Shown: positions 1 to 11,280, counted from the first letter of the stretch. The stretch is 64,000 bases of DNA from Colletotrichum lupini (GCF_023278565.1 NC_064672.1:4960001-5024000); one strand, 5' to 3'. Notes: generated by a model not told the origin, from the sequence alone. A program made the numbers and translations.

Positions 1-1157
1 TCCCACACGTCCTCGAGCTCTCTCCCGGCGTCCGCACCCTCCACGTCCAATACACCCCCAAACAAGCCCCCGCGATGATCCTCTCCGCCCTCCGCGCCCA
101 CGAGGCCTCCCTAGGCGACGTCGCCATCCCCCCCTCCATTCCCTCCCGCACATTCCACCTGCCCCTCGCCTTCGACGACAGCGTCTCCCGCGCCGCCGTC
201 GCCCGCTACGCCGCCACCATCCGCGCCACGGCCCCCTGGCTGCCCAGCAACGTCGACTTCCTCCGCCACCTCAACGCCTTGCCCTCCCCCGCCGACGTCG
301 AGCGCATCTTCCTCGACGCAACTTTCCTCATCCTCGGCCTCGGCGACGTGTTTCTCGGGTCCCCTTGCGCCGTGCCCCTCGACCCGCGCCATCGCCTCTT
401 CGGGACGAAATATAACCCCTCCCGCTCCTTTACGCCACGCGGCGCCGTGGGGATCGGTGGGCAGTATATGTGCATCTACGGCATGGAATCGCCGGGCGGG
501 TACCAGCTCGTCGGGCGGACGGTCCCGATCTGGGATGATGTTGCCGCTTCCGCTGTAGTATCGCGTTCGCGCGGCACTGGCAGCAGGACGGATACCGCGG
601 GAGAGCAACAACAGCAGCAGCCGTGGATGTTCCGCCTCTTTGACCGGATATCCTACTATTCCATCCCCGAGCCCGACCTCGACGCCGCCATCACACAGGG
701 CCGCATCTCCGACCTCGTTCGCATCGAAGAAGGCAGTCTCGACCTCGCAGAATACGAATCTTGGCTGGCGGCCAACGAAGCCGATATCGAAGCTACGCGT
801 AACCTCCGCGCCGAGGCGATTCGCAACGTGCCGTTTATGGAGGAGCTGCTGCAGCCGTATAACCCGCCAGAGAGCGAGCGCGAGCGGCACGGTATTTTTG
901 GGGAGGATGGTGACGGTAGCAGCGACGGTGGGGTTGTAGGGGAGAGGATCAAGGCGCAGATGCCGGGCCGGTGCTGGAAGTGCGAGGTGAAGGCGGGGGA
1001 CGAGGTCGAGGTTGGGGACGCGCTCGTATGGATTGAGTCGAATAAGATGGAGATCAAGATTGGGAGTCCCGTGAAGGGGAGGGTTGTCAGGATGTTGGTT
1101 GCGGAGGGGGATGTAGTTGGGCCGTTTGATGATTTGCTGGTTGTTGCGACTGAGTGA
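1..1157 (+). CDS. DUR1,2: Urea carboxylase / urea amidolyase, C-terminal part (5' end outside window)
   Basis: The reading frame is open from base 3, so the gene enters from the left and only its last ~385 codons are visible; it stops with TGA at 1155-1157. The frame holds the KipI/allophanate-hydrolase-subunit-1-like part of the carboxyltransferase domain (GLGDVFLGSPCAVPLDPRHR, then a glycine-rich YMCIYGMESPGGYQLVGRT stretch). It ends in a biotin-carrier domain. Urea carboxylase makes allophanate from urea, bicarbonate and ATP; in many fungi it is fused to an amidase that releases ammonia. Whether this copy has the amidase cannot be seen. There is a short poly-Gln insertion after the carboxyltransferase core. 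The biotin site reads ESNKME instead of the usual ESMKME/EAMKME, so Met before the lysine is replaced by Asn. It is convergent with the TamA/Dal81-like regulator. Confidence 0.9.
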   Translation, partial: PHVLELSPGVRTLHVQYTPKQAPAMILSALRAHEASLGDVAIPPSIPSRTFHLPLAFDDSVSRAAVARYAATIRATAPWLPSNVDFLRHLNALPSPADVERIFLDATFLILGLGDVFLGSPCAVPLDPRHRLFGTKYNPSRSFTPRGAVGIGGQYMCIYGMESPGGYQLVGRTVPIWDDVAASAVVSRSRGTGSRTDTAGEQQQQQPWMFRLFDRISYYSIPEPDLDAAITQGRISDLVRIEEGSLDLAEYESWLAANEADIEATRNLRAEAIRNVPFMEELLQPYNPPESERERHGIFGEDGDGSSDGGVVGERIKAQMPGRCWKCEVKAGDEVEVGDALVWIESNKMEIKIGSPVKGRVVRMLVAEGDVVGPFDDLLVVATE

Positions 1158-1630
1158 GAGAGAGAGAGGCACCGTGGAGTAGGGGTAGAGTGCGGTCTCG
1201 TATTTGAGTGATGTCTAGCTCCATATCGATGACTTAAAATCTGGATTTACAAGCGCTGACTAGACGTTGGTTCATAGACTTAGATACTCGTAGTTTGGAG
1301 AGCGTTCGCCAGGGTTCACGCGCAATGATGTTACAAACATACACACGAACGTGGTTCTTGTTTCTTCTATCGAAGTGATTTACGGGTATCCAAGAGACAA
1401 AACTATGCAAACAACACGCGGACTATGTGAGTAAGTAACATAAGCACCCCAAAGCAAGTGTTCTCCCCACCTCGCCGCCCGTCCCCCCTTTTTTAATATA
1501 CCAAATCCAGATTTCGCCAGCCATGACCATAATCATTGTACATGTTTCCACTTTCTACATAAACTCATGACCGTAAGAAGGGAAGAAGAATTTTCCCGGA
1601 CCAGGTCAGAAATCTCACCTCCAGCTCCTC
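1158..1630. other. Convergent 3' spacer
   Basis: This spacer separates the 3' ends of the urea carboxylase gene and the Zn2Cys6 regulator. It is locally AT-rich around 1490-1560 and presumably holds both 3' untranslated ends. No gene is seen. Confidence 0.6.
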
Positions 1631-3306
1631 TTAGATCTTAATCTCCGCAGAAGCCCTCACAGCCCCCAACCCGCCCACATCAGCCTCCAACATCCTCAAC
1701 GCCTCCCTCGCAAACGGCGCCGCCTGAGCTCGGACGCGCAGGCTCCAGAGGTACTCCTCGACGCGGTCGGCGTAGTACATGGCCTCGGCGTCTTCGTCCG
1801 AGGTGGCCCACAGCAGCCCCGCAAAGGAGCCGATGGCGGCGAGCTGGGCGGAGGCGGCGAAGCCCCAAAAGGACTGGATGTGCTCCATTTGCAGATTCGA
1901 GATGATGTTGGAGGCGTTTGCGAGGCGAGCGCGGGCGCCGGTGCGGATGGCGTGGCGGAGGGAGTCGGGCGCGTTGGAGGAGACGTTGCGGACGAGGGAG
2001 CGGTGGAGGGCGAGGTCTATTGAGATGTAGGAGAGGTGGAGGGAGCCTTTGTAATGGGTTAGTGAATGCTTTTCATGGGGAGGAGGGGAGCGTGAACTTA
2101 CCATTCGCAGAGAGCTTTTTGAGTCGTGTCTCTTGGAGCTGGAGGGCTTCAGGGAGTTTCGCGTACCACTCCCGTAGCATCATGACAATAGGTTTCGCAA
2201 GCTCGGCGACGCCCACGGTGCCGACCTGGTCGAGAGTGCCACCGCGGCGAGTCGCCTTGGCCGTGTAAAACGTGCCGAGCACGTCACTAAGGATGAGAGA
2301 CAGCTCAATCTGCCGCAGGAACAGCTCACGCCCGACAACGACCTCGGCACTGCCCTCGGGATCGTGTTCCTCATCGGCGGCGTTCTCAGGAAAATCCTCG
2401 ATACAGCACGGCCGGACGTCCCAGTCCTCGTCGAGGCGGATGTGCGAGGGCCGGCCGTGGACGAGGGCACCCCATTTGTCTTGCATAAACAGAGCCCAGG
2501 CGAGGCGGCGGCGCAGGCCCTTTTCCCAGTCCGGGATGGCCCAGTCGCTGCAGTCGACGTGGAGGCCGAGCCCCTGGCCGAGGGCGATGAGCTGGGCTGT
2601 GAAGGTCCAGGTGTTATTGCGGAAGCGCTGCTGGATGAGGAGGCCGGCTTGGAGGGTGGAGATCTTGGGGCGCTTCATGTCGTCGCTCATTGTGCGGAGG
2701 GCGAGGGCCTCGAGGGCGGCCTGGTCTGGCTGCCATGATGAGGTGGCGAGAGTGCGGTCGTACAAGGACCAGTCGAGGGCCAGGAGGTAGACGGCGGCGA
2801 GGAGGGGCGGTGAGAACTCATGGTAAGAGCGGGCGTATTTCTCTAGAAAGACCTTTTTGTGGAGGATGGGGAAGCTAGGGTGGACGATGCGGAAGTAGAG
2901 GTTGACGAGGGTCGAGCCGAGTGGGTGGACGACCTTTTCTATGGCGTCGAGGTCGGCTATTCGTTGGGGTTCTGACGAGGTCTCGCGGTCGCGGTGGATG
3001 AGGAAGACGGTTGAGTCGTCGAGGCGGCGGACGAACCTGACGGCCGGGTCTTGGGGACGGTGGAGGTCTAGGAGGGAGGGTTCCCGGTAGTCTGTGTTGC
3101 CGACGTATTGGGAATGGGTCTTGAGATGGAGACCGAGGGTGCCGTCTAGGAGGGAGACGGGTTGGTTGAATGTTACGTGGTGTTCTGAACCGGCGAGAGA
3201 CGGTGACAGGGCCTCAAGCAGTTCGGGAGACGGATGCCTGTAGGTTCCGTTAGACTGGGTGACTTGAGATAGCGGAGAGGGAGAAAGTGAGATTCTTTAC
3301 TGGGCC

Positions 3307-3343
<37 letters not shown>

Positions 3344-4017
3344 CGAATAGGTGTATGAGGACGGACCCGTGACACTGGACAGCCGGAAAAGGTTGATGGC
3401 ATGAGCCAATGAGAAGGGGGCAATGAGACTATTCAGGAAGGACGAGGTACCGTGATACAATGAGACATAGGAAAGGCAAGGTATTGTAGGGTGAGGTAGG
3501 CCGGAGAGTCTAGACCAGCGTCGAGGGCAGTTCAAGACGACGGGAAGATGAAGGTACGATAAGAGGAATGTCACATCACTTACGTTATCTCATCCTGGGG
3601 ATCCAGCGGGACGGGAGCTGGTGGAGGACCAGAGGTTGCAGAGACGGAACCATTGGTCGAGGGGCGATGTTCCGGGGGATCGGTGGCCTTCCGGCGCTTG
3701 CGCGGGAGCGGCCCGCGGAGATATGTGCACGGCTGGCCGTGAAAGGAGCACATGACGCACTTATCACGGCCCTCCTCGCGGACGCAGCGCGTCTTGCGCT
3801 GACGACATATGTCACATGGTCGACTCTGGGCGGTGCCTGCGGCATTGGAGGCGCCCAGTGCTGCTTGTGCCGCTGTTTGGCCGACGGCGGCTGCTGCAGA
3901 GGGGTGTGACTCGAAGGAAGGGATGTTGGCTGACGGCGAGGAGGCCGGCATGGTCGTTGAACCCGGGCCGGCGGTGGCGGGGTCGCCGTAGGGCGCCGGT
4001 GTGGTGTCCATGTCCAT
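1631..4017 (-). CDS. tamA: Zn2Cys6 transcription factor, TamA/Dal81 type
   Basis: Three exons (4017-3584, 3237-2102, 2046-1631) join in frame to 661 aa. The start is the ATG at 4017; the first intron has a GTAAGT donor and CTACAG acceptor, the second GTAAGT and ACAAAG. The N-terminal third carries a complete binuclear zinc cluster (CDIC, then RQRKTRC, a CVMC pair and a final Cys; spacing C2C6C8C2C6C), followed by a basic PRKRRK stretch. The rest is a fungal-specific regulatory domain with HPxFPILHKKVFLEKYARSY, an IPDWEKGLRRRLAW block and LREWYAKLP. These segments line up well with yeast Dal81, which acts with pathway-specific factors on urea, GABA and amino-acid permease genes; Aspergillus TamA is the counterpart and works with the GATA factor AreA. 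Lying beside a urea carboxylase gene and divergent from an amino-acid transporter fits that role. Intron 1 is long (346 nt) and carries a GA repeat. Confidence 0.88.
3315..3342. repeat. (GA)n microsatellite in intron 1 of the regulator
   Basis: This is an uninterrupted AG dinucleotide tract of about 28 bases. It lies inside the first intron of the regulator and reads as a pyrimidine tract on the transcribed strand. Confidence 0.9.
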
Positions 4018-4402
4018 GACGGGCGGGCGGGCGGAACCGGGCGACAGCCGAGCCGAGGAGCGCGGGGGCGTGCGTGCGCTGCGTGCGCGAGTGTAAGATA
4101 AAGATAAGGGGGTGGAAGGGTACGCAAATGGTTGTGATCAAATTGGGTTGTGTCAGGCGACAGATAGTGCCGAGTTGTGCGAGAAGTGAAACTCGAGATT
4201 GGGTAAGGTACGTAGTATGGAGTAGGAAGGTTGTTTGGTGGAAGGGAAAGTGGTCACGTAAAAGCAGTGGCACACGGCATGAAAGACGGGGGGACTGGCA
4301 GCCGTAGACGATGATGCGTGAGGTGCTGCCAGAATGGGAATAAAAGGGAAGACTTCCCCGCCGCCGATGATGGAAGATTTTCGTGTGAGTGCCCCCCGTT
4401 TC

Positions 4403-4427
4403 CTCTCTCTCTCTCTCTCTCTCTCTC
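4403..4427. repeat. (CT)n microsatellite
   Basis: This is a dinucleotide CT tract of about 25 bases inside the divergent promoter, roughly 390 bases upstream of the regulator's start codon. Confidence 0.9.
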
Positions 4428-4869
4428 AGACACGTCAAACGTACTTAGACCGAGTGAGCGGCTATGGCACGGTAGCCATGAGGCTGATCAATCACGACTG
4501 AGCTGAGCTGCAAGCGAGTGTCATGGACCTGTCAGTCGGTAAAAGGTACCTGGACCCGGCCGAGTGGTTGTCTCTGTGCGTCTGGGAGTGAGATATGGAA
4601 GCACGCAATGCAGTCTTCGTCCTCCAATGTACCCCACGGTTAGATACTCGAATCCGGGGTCGACACTGATAGTCTGCTCAAAGGTCTCGAACACTCGGAC
4701 AGTGAGACAAGCTCTCCAGAGTCGAATGGCTTATCGCCGGGGTCGTGTGTCGTCTGATTCGGCTGGGCTGGGCGGTTGCGTGCTGCTCGCTGCTGTTATC
4801 GCAAAGCCTGGTCGGAATATTTTTCATCGATAAGTCTCCCATGCGGTGGTGTGAAGGTACAAAGTTACG

Positions 4870-4903
4870 GATAAGATAAGATATCCGAATGCTGTGCGGG
4901 ATA
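4870..4903. promoter_or_regulatory. GATA-motif cluster
   Basis: Four GATA cores on the + strand (starting at 4870, 4875, 4880 and 4900) and one on the - strand (4882-4885) fall within 34 bases. At least one matches the HGATAR consensus exactly. The spacing is of the kind favoured by AreA/NIT2-type nitrogen regulators; binding itself is inferred. Confidence 0.5.
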
Positions 4904-5475
4904 ACTGCAAACTGGGGTGGGGAGGCAGAGAAAGACTAGCCGGATACATCGGGAGGTATTTACGAGTACACCCATACATCTAGACAGGCAAAGGCTACAT
5001 ACCGATACAACACTGCTCAGTGCAATTCCCCGTAGCCCCATTGCCATGCCCCCTGCGGGCCTTGCCAGCGGCGTTGCCGGCTACGCGGACGCGGACTGGT
5101 CGGACTGCTGACAGCTCCCGGTCCCCTAAACTTCGAGAACACGGTGCCATACTGCCACTAGGGGTACGTACCCCCGTCTGAGGTCAGGTAAGCTCCAGCT
5201 CGCAACGTCGACGGAACGAGAGCCGACTCTAGACGCCTGCCTCATTTTCCCTCCAACCTGGAAGTTTGAACCACCGGCAGTAACGAAAGGGACACGATAT
5301 CTGCAACCTTATTCACAAGCTCACCACAGTCCACGAACGTCAGAACGACGACAACTAGCACCCGCTATACCCAACAACCGCCTCCAAACCACATTACCAT
5401 TCGCGATCCCGTTCGCCTTCTCCTCGTCAAACCCCCTTTCTGTCTCCACGGAAGATGACATCGCAATAACTTACA

Positions 5476-7355
5476 ATGGCCAAGGCCCCAAATCATGGAG
5501 CCCACCAAGTTGACTCCCACCTCCCGGGCGCCGTCGCCGCCCACTTCCACCACAGCCCGAGCGAAGAGGACAGAGGCCTCCTCGCTGACGACCCCCTCTC
5601 TCCGCACCACCATGAATCTCGCGGCGCCGGCATAACCACCACCGCCAACACCGGTGACGAGGGGTACTTTGTAACAGCAAAGCAGTACGCCACGTCCCTC
5701 CGATCTCCCGGCACCCCCCGGACCCCGAACCGCGTCCGCTTCAACCCCATCCCCTCCATCGTCGAGCCGCCGCCCCCCCGCGCCTCAATGACCAACAGCA
5801 ACGGCGGCTCCTCCGCCCGCGCCAGCCGCGACAGCTTCGACGTCGACGATGACCTCTTCCACCACGCCTCCGGCGCCGACGACCACGACGACCACCACCG
5901 CCTGCCCCTCCTCACAGACATCGAGGCCCCCTCCGTCGCCCTCGCCAACAGCCCCTGGGGCGAGGATGCCGACGACGTACACGAATGGGCCGAGCAGGAG
6001 CGCGCAAGGCCCAAGTCTGGCCTCAAGATGGCCTTCATGAACATGGCCAACTCCATCATTGGCGCCGGCATCATCGGCCAGCCCTACGCCTTCAAGCAGG
6101 CCGGCTTACTGGCCGGACTCGTCCTCCTTGTCGGCCTCACCGTCGTCGTGGACTGGACCATCTGCCTCATCGTCATCAATAGCAAGCTGTCGGGGAGCAA
6201 CAGCTTTCAGGGAACGGTCGAACACTGCTTCGGCAAGACGGGGCTCATCGCCATCTCGGTCGCGCAGTGGGCATTTGCCTTTGGCGGCATGGTCGCCTTT
6301 GGCGTCATTGTCGGCGACTCAATACCCCACGTCTTCACAGCCATCTGGCCCGACATACGCGAAATGCCCGTGTTCCACCTCTTGGCGAACCGGCAGGTGG
6401 TCATTGTAGTCTTCATCTTGGGAATCAGCTACCCGTTGACCCTGTACCGCGATATTGCAAAGGTGAGTCGCATGTTGCATCTTAACTGGGGGCCAGAAAC
6501 AAGAACACTGACACGATACTCGTCCCCGTTGATAGCTGGCCAAGGCAAGCACATTAGCTCTCATAAGCATGGGTGTCATCGTAGCGACTGTCATTATCCA
6601 GGGAGCTCTCACTCCCAAGGCTGACCGGGGTTCCTTCACACCCGCCCTTCTGACCGTAAACACTGGCATATTTGAAGCTATTGGCGTGATATCCTTCGGT
6701 TCGTCCACCTTTGCATGTCTCTCACACAACCTCTGTTCTTCAGCTAACGGGGCAATGAAAATGATTATCAGCATTCGTATGCCACCACAACTCCCTCCTC
6801 ATCTACGGCTCCCTCAAAACCCCCACAATAGACCGCTTCTCCCGCGTGACGCACTACTCGACCGGCATCTCCATGGTCGCCTGCCTCCTCGTCGCCCTCG
6901 CCGGCTTCGTCACCTTCGGCGACAAGACGCTCGGCAACGTCCTCAACAACTTCCCCTCGGACAACGTCATGGTCACCATCGCACGCCTCTGCTTCGGCCT
7001 CAACATGCTCACCACTTTACCCCTCGAGGCTTTCGTCTGCCGCGAGGTCATGTTCAACTACTTCTTCCCCGGCGAGCCCTTCAACATGCACCTCCACCTC
7101 ATCTTCAGCTCCGCCCTCGTCGTCTCCGCCATGGTCATGAGCCTGCTCACCTGCGACGTCGGCGCCGTCTTCGAGCTGGTGGGCGCCACGTCCGCCTGCG
7201 CCATTGCGTATATCCTCCCCCCGCTCTGCTACATCAAGCTCACCACCCGCTCGTGGAAGACGTACGTCGCCGCCGCTATTATTGTGTTTGGCACCGTTGT
7301 CATGGTGATTAGTCTCATACAGGCGGTCGCCAAGATGATTAGCAGTATGTTGTAA
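5476..7355 (+). CDS. Vacuolar-type amino-acid transporter, AVT (AAAP/SLC38) family
   Basis: Three exons (5476-6462, 6536-6698, 6772-7355) give 577 aa. Both joins were checked: AAG|gtgagt to gatag|CTG, and TTCG|gttcgt to tatcag|CA, restoring SFAFVCHH. The first ~180 residues are hydrophilic, rich in His, Pro and acidic runs, and probably cytosolic. The membrane domain starts with MAFMNMANSIIGAGIIGQP, the classic first helix of this family, and continues with about ten more hydrophobic segments to the C-terminus. Family members exchange amino acids for protons, in yeast (Avt proteins) across the vacuolar membrane. Substrate cannot be read from the sequence. Divergent from the TamA/Dal81-like gene, so joint nitrogen control is plausible. 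Confidence 0.88.
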
Positions 7356-8249
7356 CCCCCCTTCCCCTGGACCAAAATCACACCGTTCCTCGGGATCATC
7401 TGGTCAACTAACTACAGCCTCAGGTGACGGCGGACCTGCAAAGTGCATGTAAACCACTGTATGATTAAAGAACAAAAAAGATGAAGAAGAGCGGGTTGTT
7501 TGTATCGTCTAGAGTAAGAGTAGGAAACCAGCTAGCCGCCCCCATCGCGTTCCAGGCGCGCTGTGGAGAGACGGGAGGGAACGGGTTATAGACAAACCCC
7601 GGAACCGTTGTATAACACCGTGGTTTTTGGTAGACCAAGTAAGGTATTCAGGGTATTTAAACATTATGGTGTTCTCTTTCTTTCGTTTTTTGTTAGAAGC
7701 GACAATTGGGATTGGCGTGGGAATTGCCAAGAGAAAAACAGTATTTTTCTTTAACAAGACGGATTTCGCGACTTTTCCTCTTTCGAAACGTGATGACTTA
7801 CGAGGTATACACAGTCGCGTAGTGATGTATGCACTACGGAGCATCGACGAAATGGTATCGACGAAATGGTATCGACGCTACTTTCTGGTTTAGCCATTTT
7901 CGGATGTTGAACTCCCCGCAAGCAGAGATGAAGATCTTCACACTTAAAATCGCTCTCTCCAAATAAGAAAGCATTTCGTAGTGTCGTCCGATAAGACATC
8001 TACATGGGAGCATAAAGGCATAGAGAGACTCAACACTTGAATAAGCAGCATGAAATAGAGACAAAACATAGCCGCAAAGAATCAGACGCTTTTATTTACC
8101 ATTACAAGTTATATCTATATCTACAATGGCCGAATTGTAGGGGCCCGTCTGTGTCGGTCCCCAGGGGGTATCATGTGCACATAACCATCCAATTTCCCAT
8201 CCATATCTGCAATCCCAAGATCGCCGCGCCTGAACAAAACTTAAACTCC
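7356..8249. other. Convergent 3' spacer with a short tandem repeat
   Basis: This region separates the 3' ends of the transporter and the aspartic protease. It is AT-richer than its neighbours and carries a 14-base unit repeated two and a half times at 7843-7877. No gene is supported. Confidence 0.6.
7843..7877. repeat. 14-bp tandem repeat, 2.5 copies
   Basis: The unit ATCGACGAAATGGT occurs at 7843-7856 and 7857-7870 and begins a third time. The copies seen are perfect, which suggests a recent duplication. Confidence 0.85.
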
Positions 8250-10038
8250 TCAGAAGAATCCCAACATAGCGAACAAGCATAAAGATGCTGCAGCGGCCAC
8301 ATTGATGTGAGTGATAGAGGCATATGATGCAGCCCCTGACTGGGCTGCGGGTGAGGTCTGCGCAGCGGCGCTCCCTGTGGCAGTCTCATGGCCTCCCAGA
8401 CCAAGGGCGGGACCGCTCGTCGGAACAGCTGACACAACAGTTGTTTGGCCAGGGTTGTTAACCACTGCCGGTGTGGCCGAAGCAATTGCGGTGCTAGTTA
8501 CTGGTGGAGGGTCGACTCTAGTCGCAAATCCTAAAGTGACAGCGGTTAGTATCGAGGATGATGAGATGACCATGATAGTGGCGACTTACCTATGCGTTTT
8601 TGGTCCTTGTCGAATACAGCATAGACATTTTTGAGGAAGACGTCTCCTAAAAGCCAGGCTCCCGCTACGACCTCATGGCCGTAAATGTTGCTGGTGCATG
8701 TACCGTCTGCTGCAGGGCTGGATCTCCAGTCCTTAGGGGAGATGACATAGCTAACACCCGAGAATGTGTATGTTACATCCTTGTTACTGTCGCACGGCAC
8801 CTTGTACGTCGTGCCATCGCCCGAGGTAGATCCAGGAATGTTCTTATGGAAGGCAGCGACGTCGCTCTGAGGTCCAAAGACGTAAGAGGTACCGGTGTCA
8901 ACATAAGCGAGCTTGCCAGCTGCGCCAGACTTGAGGCCGTCGTACTGAATGCCATCAAGAGGGATTGCCCAGTCTCCGTTGTCGTTTCCAACTCCGGTGT
9001 AAGTGATGTTGCCAGTGTACTTTTCGGTGTTACAGGTACCAAAGCTGATTTCGCTCGTGTTCGGTCCATCCGCCGCTCTGTTGAGATATACACAGAAAAT
9101 GTTTGCGGGAAGTTGGCCGGAACTCTTGACAACTTGCATGAAGTTCTCGGTCTCGCCACCTGCCATGGAAAGTCCCAATATGCCGTCGAAAGGGAAGTGG
9201 TTGAAATCATCCGACGTCTCGTTGGCCACGCCGAATTGGAAGTCAAACTTCATGCCCGCGAAGGAAACAGTGTCGGTGATCTTGTCGCCTTTGACTGAAC
9301 CCGACCCGTAGGCGACAGCAAAGGTCTCCCCCGTTGGTTTGTACGTGTCTGAGTCCGTAGGGCCGTATGAACCATGCTTCTCGCAAGCCGACGATGTGCA
9401 GGAGCTGCCCATAACCCAACTAGTTCCAGCTCCGGTGTCGATGAGCAACCATAGAGGCTTCTCCTTGGAGCCTAATTTGACCTGAGCAAAGTAGGAAAAG
9501 TCGGTACCATCCTGAGCGACGGCGGCTGCGGTCTTGAGAGTGGTGTCCGCCGCTGTGACAATGCGATACAGGCTCTGTCTCTTAGACTTGGATGCCTTTT
9601 CTCGGATAGCAGCGGACTGGAATCTCGCATACTTGCGGGAAAGACGTTGTACCTCACGGGCAACTCGTTCGGATTCGGACTCTTCAGTCTACAAGGCTTT
9701 ACGTTAGCGACCCTGGGCTCAAAGTTTCATGTTGTTCTTTGGTGAGTGGTTTGACCAGGATCCCAAAGCCACTTCTGAGTATTCATCAGGATATCTCGAC
9801 TTACCAAAGATTCCTTTGTAATTTGAGGGCCGACATGAAAGCCGGGAAAGTTGATGGCCTTGATGGCCTTGATGGCATCGACGGCATCAGATCCAAGGGC
9901 ATCTTGATCCTTCAACTCCCTCTTGTGGGAACTGCATCCACCTTCGAATGGACAATGCTCAGATACGTCCCAGGGAAAGAAGGCGTGAACAGACGTCAAG
10001 AACAGGGACAGCTGGGCGAGGACCAAGGTAGAACGCAT
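8250..10038 (-). CDS. Secreted, GPI-anchored pepsin-type aspartic protease
   Basis: Three exons (10038-9805, 9688-8590, 8530-8250) give 537 aa. The second intron shows GTAAGT, a CTAAC branch site and TTTAG. The start MRSTLVLAQLSLFLTSVHA is a clear signal peptide. A propeptide follows, with a KR dibasic site at about residues 114-115 fitting Kex2-type processing. The catalytic domain has both active-site motifs, DTGAGTSW (Asp ~162) and DTGTSY (Asp ~342), and the flap-like AYGSGS. The tail after exon 3 begins is Ser/Thr/Ala/Pro-rich and ends in a short hydrophobic stretch (AAAASLCLFAMLGFF) without charged residues after it, the layout of a GPI attachment signal. It is therefore probably held at the plasma membrane or wall. 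Its leader on the minus strand (about 10,039-10,780) is strongly CT-rich. Confidence 0.9.
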
Positions 10039-11280
10039 TATGCCTTGGCTGTGGCTGGCAAGTCGAAGTGACACTCGGTACGGATACGACGAATGGGCGA
10101 TGCAAAACGTAAAGGTGTCGAGGAGTAAGGTAGGCGTTTTCAAGTCTAAGTCTGGCGGTGATTCAACAGTGCTTGACGTGGTGAATGACAATCGAAAGAC
10201 GCTGGACGCTAAGTGATTCGCTATACAGACGATTTCGGCAAATGTAAGCTCGAGCAAGCAAGCGGGTACCAGACTCCGCGATTTCGGACAGATTATGTTA
10301 TTAGGGATTAAGTTGAGCGCATTGAAGGCTGGTAGAAGCTGGACGGAGAGCCGTCAGGAGTCGGGTCGTTTACGAGAGGAATGCGTAATCTTTTGATAGT
10401 AGGCTTGGCTAGTGGTTCTGAAATGCTGTACGCGGGCCGGTTGAACCAAGGGTGAGACAATGGAATAGAGGGGCGGATGATGGAGGGCGGCGGCGGCGTG
10501 GAGCTGCAGAGACACGATGCAAGACAATGAGACAAGTGCAAGGGTGAAGAGCCGAGGACAAGGGACTAGCAGAGGCGATGAGAGGTTCTGCTGTCTGTCT
10601 GTATCTGTGACCAAAGACAAAAACGAAAAGGCGAGCAAGGGGAAAGCAACTCTTGAAAAAGGATGAGATGCACCCCGGGGGAGGAGGAAGAGGAGGAGGG
10701 TGGAGGTCGGTGAGGTCACGTAAAGTGATGATGTGAGGTGAAGAGGAGAGAGAAGGAGGCGAGGAGGGGATCGTGGGGAGTAGATATGGAGACTTGCGAA
10801 TCGGAGAGCGAGGAGCCCCGGCTGAGTTGCCAGGCCCAGGCGAGCTAAGGCTTCTAGCGACGATGGGCTGGTCCAGGGTCGCAATTGGGAAGTGTGGAAG
10901 TGCAGGTGCAGGGTAAACCGCCATGGATGGTGATGGGCGAATAGGCGGGCTGGCAGGGGTACGGAGTACGGAGTACGGGTACCTCACAGCAACTGGAGTT
11001 CTGGACGACGCTACAGAAGAAGGTCAGACATGGCTTGTCATTGAAAGGAGCTTCACGTTGTAGATAGCTACATACTCCGTAGGTAGTATTGATTATGAGG
11101 GTGCAGAGTACCTTGAGAGAGTAAAACGGCCGGGGGAATACTTTGGAGCTGGCGGACGACGGCTTCCTGTGCTGGACTGGTGGCTCAACCATCAATGACC
11201 CCAAGTGGATGGCTCTAGACTCGAGGTAGTTGGGATGGACAGCAGCTAGTCAGATCTGCACACATGCATGCAATTGCACA

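Larger units (their letters stand above)
4018..5475. promoter_or_regulatory. Divergent promoter between regulator and amino-acid transporter
   Basis: This 1.46-kb region is shared by the Zn2Cys6 regulator (leftward) and the transporter (rightward). GATA cores are frequent: GATAAAGATAAG at 4097-4107, only about 80 bases upstream of the regulator's ATG; single sites near 4731 and 4829; and a dense group at 4870-4903. A (CT)n tract lies at 4403-4427. No convincing reading frame is present. Fungal GATA factors of the AreA/NIT2 family bind closely spaced GATA sites, so nitrogen control of both genes is a reasonable inference. Confidence 0.6.

Noticed and set aside
111..1172. 353-codon minus-strand frame
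   Set aside because: It is the shadow of the urea carboxylase frame, caused by GC-rich codon bias.
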